Below, one piece after another: positions 50,138 through 64,000 of a stretch of DNA of 64,000 nt (its first letter is position 1; the number at the start of each line of letters is the position of its first letter). This DNA comes from Iris pallida (taxonomy: Eukaryota; Streptophyta; Magnoliopsida; Asparagales; Iridaceae): assembly GCA_029216955.1 (NCBI GenBank), contig JANAVB010009599.1:3546982-3610981 (forward strand), in the 5' to 3' direction. A program made the translations under genes and the position numbers. The notes beneath the pieces are model-generated. The model was not told the DNA's origin. It did not search any database and saw only the letters and a list, made by a program, of their open reading frames with translations.

Positions 50138-50193
<56 letters not shown>
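50009..50193 (-). repeat. TA microsatellites flanking a tRNA-like (SINE-like) segment
   Basis: (TA)n at about 50009-50044 and 50139-50193. Between them the minus strand carries TAGCCTAGTGGTTAAGAG (about 50114-50133), a good Pol III box A, followed by about 70 bp without a clear box B. It could be a tRNA-derived SINE head or a relic. Confidence 0.4.
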
Positions 50194-50195
<2 letters not shown>

Positions 50196-50496
50196 CTTTT
50201 ATGGTACCTTTTGCTCTTTCTATACAAAAAGAATTAATTTAAAGACACTTAAATTACATGCAACACACGTTTATTTATATTATTACTATATAATAGGAAA
50301 AATTGAAGCTTCACTATATAATTTTTTTTCCCAAAAATATCCTTACATGTTTACTAGTTAAAAATTTTCATTAAAATTAACATGGCTAGTTAGATAATTA
50401 TGTATAGAAAAAAAAAATTAAAGGGTACTGTTGTTACTTTTTTCAAGTAGTAAAAAATTAAGTAAATGTTGTTCACTTTTCTCATGTTAAAAATTA
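50194..50496. other. AT-rich intergenic sequence
   Basis: No gene or repeat family recognised. Confidence 0.6.
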
Positions 50497-50708
50497 GGGA
50501 ATTTTTTAGTTTCGTCCCACTTATTAATATTTTGTACTTACATCACATTTTTGTGTTTATTAGACTTACAAGTTATCTTCGAAAAATATTTATTTTGTCA
50601 CGAAATTTTTTTCGTTACAAAATGTAGGATATAAGTCTAATAAATATAAAAAAGTGCTATATAAGTACAAATTTATTTTAATAAATGGGACGGAAGTCAA
50701 AAAAAATT
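50497..50708. mobile_element. Foldback MITE (Mutator-type), copy 1
   Basis: The ends GGGAATTTTTTAGTTTCGTC and, inverted, GACGGAAGTCAAAAAAAATTT are nearly complementary over about 100 bp. Flanks TAAAAATTA and TTAAAATTA form a 9-bp duplication with one change. The centre carries GTCACGAAA and TTTTGTCACG words shared with the MITE at 56161-56403. Confidence 0.75.
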
Positions 50709-50756
50709 TTAAAATTAAAACTAGTATGAAGTAGGTATAATGCGCGCATATATGTA

Positions 50757-50989
50757 GGGATATTTAGACTTTGGGTCTCAAATAAGTTTCAAAATTTGTG
50801 TTTAGATCTCCATATTATATATAGTTAGTGTTTATGTCTCAAAAGTGTTACTAATGTCTCAAAAATGTCACCAAATGTGTCATTAATTATTTTTGATGAC
50901 ACTTATGAAACCTAAATACTAATTATGTATAATATGAAGAACCAAACACAAATTTCAGAACTTATTGGAGACCAAAGTCTAAATATTCC
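50757..50989. mobile_element. Foldback MITE (Mutator-like), different family
   Basis: The start GGGATATTTAGACTTTGGGT and the reverse complement of the end GGAATATTTAGACTTTGGTC match over about 65 bp. The flanks ATATATGTA and ATACATGTG agree at 7 of 9 positions, compatible with a 9-bp duplication. It lies about 85 bp upstream of the NPF start codon. Confidence 0.65.
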
Positions 50990-51074
50990 ATACATGTGAG
51001 ACAAAACCTACATTATATTCTCCTGCACAAACCAAAGAGAGAGAGAGAGTGAGGGAGGGAGCGAGGAGTTAGTA

Positions 51075-51499
51075 ATGGCCTCCTATCCGTTACTCCTTCA
51101 AGTAGTCCCTTTGGCCGGGGTCGTAGACTACTGCGGCCGTCCGGTGAGCCGACACAACAGCGGCAGTTGGAGCTCAGCTATCTTCATCTTAGGTAGGATT
51201 AAGTTGCTATCCATTTTATTTGATTTGATTTGATTTGATTTGATGATATATAATTAATTAATTGATTGAATATATATGCAGGAGCGGAGATAGCGGAAAG
51301 GTCGGCCTACTTTGGCATATCGCTGAACCTGATAAGCTACCTGACCGACTGCCTCGGCGAGTCCACCGCGGCAGCCGCGGCCTCCGTCAACACGTGGACC
51401 GGCACCGTGCTCATCATGCCCCTCCTCGGCGCTTTCCTCGCCGACTCCTGTCTCGGCCGCTATCCGACCATCGTAGCTTCCTCCCTCCTCTACGTCCTG
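51075..51499 (+). CDS. NPF (NRT1/PTR) family transporter, exons 1-2 only
   Basis: Exon 1 is 51075-51192 (ATG, 118 nt), the intron 51193-51281 (GT...GCAG, 89 nt) and exon 2 51282-51499, followed by a donor GTAAT at 51500. The spliced product is 112 residues: [20 protein letters not shown], then [20 protein letters not shown] (the ExxER proton-coupling motif at E42-E45-R46 in helix 1), then [20 protein letters not shown] and [16 protein letters not shown]. This is the N-terminal part of a proton-coupled peptide/nitrate/hormone transporter of the membrane, normally near 550-600 residues with 12 helices. No later exon is visible up to 64000; downstream is filled with repeats. It is either a gene with a very long second intron or, more likely, a truncated copy. 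The exons are GC-rich compared with the AT-rich surroundings. Confidence 0.85.
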
Positions 51500-51610
51500 G
51501 TAATCCCTACTACTTTACTAATTCCTACTGCAAACGAAACAACAACAAAAAAAAAAAAAAAAAATAATAGGAAGGAAGACGGTAGTGGAAAGAGAAAAGT
51601 CCACAGGTAT
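51500..51610 (+). other. Start of NPF intron 2 or truncated downstream sequence
   Basis: It begins with the donor GTAATCCC and contains an A-rich run (about 51547-51563). No exon seen. Confidence 0.6.
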
Positions 51611-52665
51611 AAGGGCCTGTTTGGTTCTCTTTTTTAAACCCATGTTTTGTGTTTAAACATCAGTTCTTCCAAAACTTGTGTTTGGTTATCCCAACTATGA
51701 AAACGATTTCAGAAATTTTTTTTTGGAATGGAGAGTTTAAACTCACTTTTGAGAAAACAGCAGAAAGTTGTTTTCCCAAAAAAAAATTTCAATGCTTGTG
51801 GGCCCCGCATCTCCCCACCCACCCCCAAACCCCCAACTTTCTCTCTCTTCCTCCATTATTTTTTCCTCCACAACATAGCAAAGGCTCGCCTCCCTCGAGC
51901 GCAGCCTTCGTCGATGGTGGCCGGTGGCGGTAGCAGTGTCGGTGGAGGACGGTGGCGGTGGCCGGACGGTAGCGGTGGCTGGCGGAGCTCGACCCGAGGT
52001 TGTTCGCCACGAACTCCTCCGCCACGAGCTCGTGGAGCTCCACTTCATGGACTCCTCGGTGGTGGTGAGGGCTGCTGGAGACGAGCTGGAAGTCGACGGC
52101 GGTGGTGGTGAGGGCTGCTGGAGACGAGCTCGAAGTCGACGGCGGTGGTGGTGAGGGCTGCTGGAGACGAGCTCGAAGTCGGGGACGAGCTCGAAGTCGA
52201 CGGCGGTGGTGGTGAGGGCTGTCGCCACCGTTGTGGCGTATGCTCCTCCTCCCTCCGACATTCTCTCCTTCTCCTTGGACGGGGACGAGATCGACGGGGA
52301 CGAGCTCGAAGTCGACGGTCTTCACGAAGTCGACGGGGAACGAGCTCGACGGCGGATCTGTCCTCGCTGTGGTCGGTGACCTCGCCGTGGTCGGTGGATC
52401 TGAGCCCTCGCCTCGTAGAGCCAGGACACGGAGGGGAGGGGGTGGACACAAACTGTGGCAAGGACACAACATAAAAAATAATTTCAGGAAAAAATTTATC
52501 AAACAAAATTTTAACAATTTTTTTATAAAAAAAATTTTCAGATAAAAGTAACCAAACGCAAACTCAGAAACTTATATCCAGAAAACTATTTTATAACATC
52601 ATTCTCCAAAAACTGTTTTCAGAACAAAATTTCAGAAAAGCTATCCAAGACTAGTTTTTTTTTGT
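51611..52665. mobile_element. Probable MITE-like insertion with captured GC-rich sequence
   Basis: It begins GGGCCTGTTTGGTTCTC, a start typical of several plant MITE families, and ends in sequence with an inverted match to the start region (GTGTTTGGTTA against TAACCAAACGC). The central 51795-52460 is GC-rich, with serine/histidine or glycine/glutamate frames on both strands but no domain. No target duplication was confirmed. Confidence 0.4.
52069..52240. repeat. Minisatellite of about 43-bp units
   Basis: About three units of GCTGCTGGAGACGAGCTCGA plus AGTCGACGGCGGTGGTGGTG, with a partial fourth, inside the GC-rich core of the 51611-52665 insertion. AGCTCGAAGTCG continues singly to about 52330. 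Confidence 0.8.
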
Positions 52666-53149
52666 TTTTTTGTTTTTTTGTTTTTAATGGTGTCCATTGT
52701 AACGTTTTATGTGGCTTGATCAATTGCCAAAATTTTTATATCTTTCTTGCTGACCACAAAGATCACTCGGATAGTTGAGTTGAGAGACTACAACTACGAT
52801 TTCTGCTATTATACAATTCTAACTCCAGCTGTGCCTAAACACTTTATGAAATTGGAAAAGAAAAGTCATTTATTTCCTATGTTCAAATGGCTAAAAAATT
52901 AAGGAGGGAAAAAAAAATTTCAACAGAAAGAAAATTAAACATAAAAAAAATAATTCCATTCATTCAAATAAGGATTATTTTTCCACATGTAAGTATTCAT
53001 TTTTCTTTTTCAATTTTTTTAAATATTTTCAAACACCTGAATTTTTTTTTTTGATAAGAATAATTTTTTTTAAAGCACCATAAAAAAATTGATTCCTTTC
53101 ATTTCTTTTCCTTTCCACGACCAAACGAGGCTTTTACTTATGGAGTTGG
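52666..53149. other. Intergenic or intronic sequence
   Basis: A T-rich run (about 52655-52685) and AT-rich DNA. No gene or repeat end was recognised. Confidence 0.55.
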
Positions 53150-54208
53150 GGCCCGTTTGGTAAATCGTTTTTGGAGTTGGATTTTAGAATGAATTTTATA
53201 GATTTGGAGCCAAATACATGAAATTCTATGTTTGGTTGGAGATGGATTTGGATATGGAAAGTATGACCAAATCCAAATTTTGGATTTGGAAAAAAAGAGG
53301 TTAGATTTGGGAGGAAAAAATCAGTTATTTTTTATAGTTTTGTTAAAATATTTAATTTATAGTTTATTCAAAATTAACTAATAGCTAGTTAAAAATTAGT
53401 CATTACTATTATTTAAAAAAAATATTTTTTTATAAATAAAAATTAGTTATTGTTTTTGATAAAAAAATTAACTAATAGTTAGTTATCATAATTATAATCT
53501 AAGTTAATAATTGTATTATTTAATAATTTATAATAATCTTAATTAATAACTTATAATTTTATTAATCATAATTATAATTGTTGTAACTCATATGGCTTTT
53601 CACCTTTCATCTCCTTGTAACCTACATGACCTTTGGCCCTTCATTTCTTCATAACCCCCAACCTCTCTCCCTATAAGGAGAGGTTGGGATAGCTTGCAAG
53701 ATGCATTTGTGGTTGATAATATACGAGAAAGCTTCGTCTCCGTGTGTTTGAGCTTTTGCCTTACGACAATAATAAAATTATTAATTATAACTGTAATCTT
53801 AATTAATAATTTATTAATTAATATCCAATTATAATTATAATTAATAATTTATTAGTCTTATTATAATATTAACTAATAATTATAATTATAATAGCTAATT
53901 AATAATTTATTAATCGTCATTATAATCATCATTATATCTTAATTAATAATTTATTAATCATTATTATATCTTAATTAATAATTTATTTATATATTATCTT
54001 ATTAATTATAATAATAATTTAATTATTAATCATAACTATAATTATAATTATAATAGCTAATTAATAATTTACCAAATTCTATGTTTGGTTGGAGTTGGAT
54101 TTCGATTTAAAAATTTATAATTTGAATTTGGATTTGAATTTGAATTTTGGATTACCAAATTCAAATATAAATCCAAATACAAATCCATTTTACCAAACAT
54201 GTCCTAAG
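53150..54208. mobile_element. Probable MITE-like element with GTTTGGTAAA ends
   Basis: It starts GGGCCCGTTTGGTAAATCG and ends with the inverted ...CATTTTACCAAACATGTCC. Subterminal copies of CAAATTCTATGTTTGGTTGG occur at both ends (about 53216 and 54073). The interior is AT-rich, with TTAATAATTTAT repeats at 53480-54070. Target duplication unclear. Confidence 0.5.
53582..53768 (+). repeat. Possible small solo LTR
   Basis: A 187-bp GC-richer island within AT-rich DNA, bounded by TGTAACTC and TACGACA, with a TATA-like CCCTATAAGGAG near 53671. The TG...CA bounds and TATA box suggest a small LTR, but no target duplication is visible. Confidence 0.3.
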
Positions 54209-54677
54209 TGGAGACATTTTATTCCTTTCCTTTCCTCCAGATTTTTGATTAATTTACTATTCTTCCCTTTACTATTCTGAACTGCTCCATTTGTCGAGGA
54301 AATCGGAGCAGTGCCTTTCAAAAATTATACAACTGGATGCACAAGTAATGTATGTGGGACTCATTCCACGATGAAATACTAAATATCTCAACCTCAATAA
54401 TTTCTCAGTCTCCTTCTTCATAGTAATCACTGGAATAAAAGTTGTATTTATATGCAAAAAATTTCGTATATTTTGGAAACGTATAATGCTTTTATACTTT
54501 TAAAAGATTTAAACCAGTACGTAAATTTTAATTATACAAAATTTTAAACATATTTCATATAAATTATTTTAAAAATTTGTACAAAAAGCGTGGTAAAAAT
54601 CTGCTTAATTAACTAAATTTGATAACATGTTTAAAAATATAAAAATTTTAACTGCAATATTTTTAGGTAAATTATAA

Positions 54678-55510
54678 GGGCACAGCACATTTTACTCAGG
54701 GCTGTCCAAGTGTTAGTTTTTCATTATTTACAAGTTTGCCACTGAAAAAATTATTCAGGGCTATCCAAGTGGTAGGTATAAAAGATAATGAGGACTGCCA
54801 GAAATTGTGGCAGTCCTGAAAGTAATGAGGACTGCCACAATTCCTGGCAGTCCTAGAAGTAATGAGGACTGCCAGAAATTATGGCAGTCCTGAAAGGGAC
54901 ATGCTCTACAACAGGACTGTCACAATTTCTGGCAGTCCTAGACATATTGAGGACTGCCAGAAATTGAGGCAGTCCTGAAAGATACTTGCTGTACAGCAAG
55001 TTCCTTTCAGGACTGTCACAATTTCTGGCAGTCCTAAAGTAGACATTCCCGAATGAAAAAAATATATTAGGGTTTATTTCAATCTTGATAATAGAGTGAA
55101 ATATGCATTTTAGGATTTATTTCCATGCATTCTTTGTGAGGAAAGAAGTATTTAACCTTTATTTTCATACATTTTAGGGTTTATTTAATTTTTTGGGTGC
55201 CATCAAAATTGGGAAAGAGAAGGAAACTATGATTTTGATGGAGATGGTGATGATGGAAACGGTGGAGAAGAAGAAGATGATGATGATGAGAAAAAAACTA
55301 GAGTTTTGATGAAGATGTGAGAATGGAAATGGTGGAGAAGAAGAAGATGGATAGAAGAAGAAGAAGAAAGTTAGGGTTTGTGAAGAGAGAGAGTGGAGAA
55401 GAAGAAAATGGACAGCCCCTGAATAGAAAATTTGGACAGCCCGAGTAAAAGTTCCTCAAAGCCTGGCTAGCCATAATCCTGGCTAGCCCCGAGTAAAAAA
55501 GGCCGTGCCC
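54678..55510. mobile_element. DNA-transposon-like element with GGGCAC ends and palindrome array
   Basis: The inverted ends GGGCACAGCACATTTTACTC and, complemented, GGGCACGGCCTTTTTTACTC are flanked on both sides by TTATAA (54672-54677 and 55511-55516). Sub-ends CAGGGCTGTCC and GGACAGCCC mirror each other too. The interior holds six 27-bp palindromes and a GAAGAAGA-rich tail (55240-55410). No transposase. Confidence 0.7.
54791..55035. repeat. Array of six 27-bp palindromes
   Basis: Palindromes at 54791-54817, 54828-54854, 54865-54891, 54913-54939, 54950-54976 and 55009-55035 all have arms AGGACTGCCA or AGGACTGTCA and TGGCAGTCCT or GGCAGTCCT around an AATT-type centre. Three of the five spacers are exactly 10 bp; the other two are 21 and 32 bp, and the last contains a further perfect palindrome, CTTGCTGTACAGCAAG. 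Confidence 0.9.
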
Positions 55511-55929
55511 TTATAAATAGCCTATTTTTATTTGTCGAATATTTAAATTATTTTTAACGTATTTTATTTGTACTATATCAATTTATGTTCGTACTTTTGC
55601 CTTTCCATATATTGTTTTTTCATGTGCCCAATTGCTTTAATAAGGGAAAATGCTAAGTTTACTACCAAATTCTTACAACCTTCTTACAACCTCACTCACC
55701 CACCCCTTACACATGGGTCCCACCGGGTCCCACCACCCCTCACATCCCCCTGCTACATGGGCTCCACCCGACCCCACCACTTACTCCCCTCCTCCAATCG
55801 AAGTCCGACACGTGGCGGATTGTAGAAAGGTTGTAAGCATTGATTGTAGGCATAGCAAAGCTCATACTTTAATAAGAAGTCTCACACGTCTAAATCAATC
55901 ATCCACACCAATTAATTTTATTATTATTA
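55511..55929. other. Intergenic sequence
   Basis: Contains a C-rich stretch with CCCAC words (55690-55800). No gene was supported. Confidence 0.55.
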
Positions 55930-56151
55930 TTAAGAAATGGCTCTGTCCACAAAGAAATATGAGAACGACGGGTGGACATAGCCATTTCTTAATAAAATAT
56001 ATTTTTTATTAAAAAATTTCTCTCTTCACAAAGAAACATGAGAACGACCGCTGGACAGAGCCATTTCTTAATAAAAAAATATTTTATATTAAAAAATTGC
56101 TCTGTTTACTAAGAAACATGAGAACGACCGGTGGACAGAGCCCTTTCTTAA
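55930..56151. repeat. Three tandem units of about 80 bp
   Basis: Each unit carries AAGAAACATGAGAACGAC followed by GGTGGACAGAGCC and TTTCTTAAT. GGCTCTGTCCA at the unit start pairs with TGGACAGAGCC at its end, so each unit can fold. Confidence 0.8.
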
Positions 56152-56160
56152 TATATTTTT

Positions 56161-56403
56161 GGGATTTTTTGACTTTCATCCCACTTGTTAATATGAATTT
56201 GTACTTACATCCCACTTTTTAATTTTATTTGACTTACGTCCCACTTTTCGTCACGAAAAGTATTTATTTTGTCACGAAAAATATTTATTTTGTCACGAAA
56301 AGTATTTTCGTGACGAAAAGTGGGACGTAAGTCAAATAAAATTAAAAAATGGGATGTAAGTACAAATTCATATTAGTAAGTGGGATGAAAGTCAAAAAAT
56401 CCC
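56161..56403. mobile_element. Foldback MITE (Mutator-type), copy 2
   Basis: 243 bp, nearly a complete inverted repeat: GGGATTTTTTGACTTTCATC at the start and its complement at the end, with a perfect 9-bp target duplication TATATTTTT (56152-56160 and 56404-56412). The centre carries TTTCGTCACGAAAAG. It is related to 50497-50708. Confidence 0.88.
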
Positions 56404-56570
56404 TATATTTTTTTTTGCTCCAACTCGAATTTGAAAGAAAATATTGCCTCCAAATTTGTCACAAGTTGGATCTTGGGGTCAAAGCTCCAATCGCACTCTC
56501 TCCATTTATGAATACTGTCGTAGTAGCTTAAGTGGTTAGCTTTATAAGACGTACCACCGGAGACTAATCA

Positions 56571-56575
<5 letters not shown>

Positions 56576-56652
<77 letters not shown>
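56576..56652. repeat. (TA)n microsatellite at the edge of element D
   Basis: About 77 bp of TA repeat that replaces the first few bases of the D LTR. Confidence 0.95.
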
Positions 56653-56655
<3 letters not shown>

Positions 56656-59310
56656 ATTTTAATATAATTGATCTAGTCGGATTATGTCCAGCCTGCACCG
56701 TTGTGAGATGACGGCAGTAAGCTGTATTAAGTAGTGTAACACAACATGCAATTGTCTAACGGAAATAAAACATTTTATTAAAATAAAACTGGTTCTGGAA
56801 TGGAAATAACAAGACTGTAATAACACAAATTCATTTATTACAATTGTTCGAAAAACAAACAAAGGAAATGAAATGACGCCAACTTCTATGGTTCTGGGGT
56901 TTGGCCCGTAGAAAGAGCAGTAAGCTAGTTCCTCCTCATCGCAATAACCTAAAAATGATGGTTCTCCAGTCAGGAGTGAACAAGAAACATATTTCTTCCA
57001 CATCTAGCATTTCTAAATTAACAATAAATGAAAATACGAGACAGTTTAAGAAACTTTATATGTTTTGGTAAATAATAGTAAAGATAACAAGCATTATGAT
57101 CTCAATGTCAAATATGATGCATGCTAAGCTAGTGTTTTGAGTTTATAACAGGGCCTGTGACCGGCTGGGATAGAGGCAATATGTATATAACGTTTCGGCC
57201 GAAACGAATAGTATACGGTACAGCTCAACCCCCTGTGTGGTAGAGGTTAGCGCGAGAGATACAAGTAAAAATTTGGCTTTGTTCACAGACGTTATACTAC
57301 TCCCCCAAGCAATCCCCGAGTCAATGAGTCAATGAGTCAATGAGCCAATAAGTCAATAAGTCACTCTAGTAATCCAGCAATCCGTCAATCGATGTGGAGT
57401 CCGAGAGAGATCCACGGTAAATCAGTGTCACGATACTATATGAGATCAACTGATGCATACATTTAATTATTAAAGTAAAAACGCAGACATGAAATGGATA
57501 TGAAACTTGTCTCAGACTGTTCCTCGACGTGGCCAGCAACAAGTGGTAACTGCAAGGATTTTAGGGAACAGAACCTACAAGATCGTAGTACCAGATTATT
57601 AGTAACTAGAACTACGCATTAATTCTAAAGAACAAAACTAGAGACTAAGTCTGGTAGGTTGAAAAACCTAATTTGGAAAATACTTATATATTTTAAAATT
57701 AGATTTTATTACTAAAATAATAATTTGACAAAAATAATCGTTTTTGAATAAAATACAAGTTTTGTCGAAATAAATATTAAGAAAACAACTTTTAAATCGT
57801 ATTTAGAGGTTAATAATTAAAATGGAAAATAGAATTTCCAAAATAAATATATTTTATAAATTAGAAATTATTTACCGAAAAACACTTTTTCTAGAAATAG
57901 ATTTTTAACCCTTTTTATCAAAAAGGAGAATAGTTTTTTATTTGCAAAATAGTACTTAATAAAAATACCGTTTTTATCAAACTAATAATTTTACTAAAAA
58001 GCAAAACTTTTTGCTATTCTTACTAAAACCTTTTATTTACCGAAATTAATTTAATTTAGCAAGTAAACTAATTTATGGAAATAATATCTTTTATTATTTA
58101 TTCTAAAAACGTTTTTAGAAAGATATATAAGTTGTTAGTGACAAACAATAATATATTAATAATACCTTTGGAAAAATTAATTAATAATCATAAACTAATA
58201 TAACTAATAATTTTATTTCCAAAATTCCTAATAATTCGACAATTATAAATACTTAACTAATCCCATGTCTTTCCTATAATCTAATAGAAATAACCATTTA
58301 AACTATTTAATCAATTAATCCACACCAATACACCAAAATAATTATTATTCTAAACTAGCTATTCCAATTGACAGAGTTTTATTCTGTCAATTGGCCGGGA
58401 CATGAAAAAGGGTTCTGAATAAAAAGTCAGAAGGTTTCCAGGACAAAATCTTACCAAAAACTTGCACGAAGGAGCACCGAGGGGAGGCCTTGGGCTCGGA
58501 ACGTAGCGTCGGAACGTTGAAAAGGAGTCGGAGGCGGGTACGGGGCACGCACGGGACGTGCGGACACACGGAGAAGCTGCGCGGCGATACGGAACGTGCG
58601 CGGGAGGGGCTGGTTCGCCGGGGGCAGACGTGCGCTGCTGCCGGCGGCACGGGGGAACACCGACGGGGCTACTGATGGCGTCGAGGGTGCTGGTGCGGCA
58701 GCGGGAGGCGCTGCAGGGTGCTGGTGGCGTCGCGGGACCGCTGGAGCGGTGCGGACGCCGGGCGGGGCAGGCGGCGAGCTGCTGATGCGCGGCGGAGGGC
58801 CGCACGGGCTGGCGCCGGCGGGGGCCGGCGGCAACCGGGCTGGGCGCCGGACGGGCGCGGCGGTGGTGACGTGGCGCACGGTGAAAGCCGGCGCTGTCGC
58901 GGGCACGATGCGGGAGGGAGCTCGGAACGTTGGGGGAGAGCGGTCTGGATTCGGAGAGGGCGGCGAGACGAACGCGTCGGTGGTCACGGATTTGGATTTG
59001 GTGGAGGGAGGAGGAAGTTATGGAGTTTTTGGTGAAGAAGGAAAATAAAAAACTTTTGTGAGGGTTCTGATTCTTTCTGAGTGTTAATACGTGAGAGGAA
59101 GAAGAAAAGGGACGTGGGGGTCTGCGCGAGATGTGGGGATCTGAGAGAGAGAGAACCGGGTGAGTGGAGGAATGGGTAAGTTGGGTTGAATGGGTTGGGC
59201 TTGGGTTTGAGTCTAGGTGTCATAGGCTTAAGTTATTGGGCTTGGGGTTTTGGGCTTAAACAAAACAATTAATAAATACAAATAAATAAATGACAAGCAT
59301 GGGCTTTACA
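56653..59310 (-). repeat. 3' LTR of element D
   Basis: About 2.66 kb; the minus strand starts TGTAAAGCCC at 59310. The distal end is lost into the TA tract, so TGTCACG is missing. The cassette at about 56899-57003 reads CDEEELAYCSFYGP. It lacks about 45 bp present in A after TGGTTCTGGGGT. The GC island is at about 58465-58985. Confidence 0.92.
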
Positions 59311-59379
59311 ACCTTCCCTCCTTAGTAAATTTCGTCCTCAAAATTTTAACCAACTATGAAAGAGAGGGTTAAAACATAC

Positions 59380-64000
<4,621 letters not shown>

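Noticed and set aside
51743..52517. Overlapping frames on both strands in the GC-rich insertion core
   Set aside because: They arise from a minisatellite and biased composition; no domain, no splice structure.
53582..53768. Pararetrovirus-like promoter fragment
   Set aside because: Only a TATA-like CTATAAGG and TG/CA bounds; no viral reading frame nearby, so listed only as a possible solo LTR.
54791..55035. CRISPR-like array
   Set aside because: Repeats are palindromes in a plant transposon-like element with near-constant short spacers; no relation to CRISPR.

Overview
The window is a gene-poor, heavily transposon-invaded stretch of a nuclear angiosperm genome. The evidence is the plant-type Ty3/gypsy chromoviruses, a CACTA element, hAT- and Mutator-type MITEs, a LINE ORF1 with a DUF4283-like domain, and the 5' exons of an NPF (NRT1/PTR) transporter. 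GC-rich exonic sequence hints at a monocot, but this is weak. No bacterial features are present.

Layout. (1) 1-21861: minus-strand Tekay/Del-like gypsy element A. Its 3' LTR is cut by the window start, its gag-pol is decayed, and its 5' LTR is split by a 12.8 kb insertion. (2) That insertion, element B (6649-19455, TSD GGGGT), has about 4.4 kb LTRs and only a gag gene. The B gag is itself split by a 2.16 kb solo LTR (H, 12275-14434, TSD ATCTC). (3) 21862-21873 is an assembly gap that abruptly ends A's LTR, followed by about 0.9 kb of unplaced GC-rich sequence and AT microsatellites. (4) 23317-34095: element C, an LTR element without coding capacity, carrying a 4.85 kb CACTA transposon (26126-30974) with a decayed transposase gene and a 0.5 kb foldback. 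(5) 34388-35617: LINE ORF1 fragment, broken by element E. (6) 35618-42892: element E, non-coding interior, right LTR truncated. (7) 42893-50008: gypsy element F with gag and protease remnants, interrupted by a hAT element (43337-44018) and a solo LTR (G, 44675-48007), ending in an inverted pair of LTR fragments. (8) 50194-56652: the only host-gene territory. It holds NPF exons 1-2 (51075-51499) among foldback MITEs, a six-fold palindrome array and short tandem repeats. (9) 56653-64000: element D, a second, better preserved copy of family A, with a 470 bp hAT MITE inserted in pol; it continues beyond the window.

The elements do not form a pathway. The most informative signals are comparative. 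Families A, B and C carry a primer binding site matching tRNA-Ile, whereas E and F use initiator-Met. LTRs of A/D, B, C and G share a branch-point-like CTGACTGGA motif followed by a 3'-splice-like AG and a short coding-like cassette. A and D share the same in-frame TAG in gag. A has a 75-nt GT-AG intron-like insertion in gag that the related B gag lacks.
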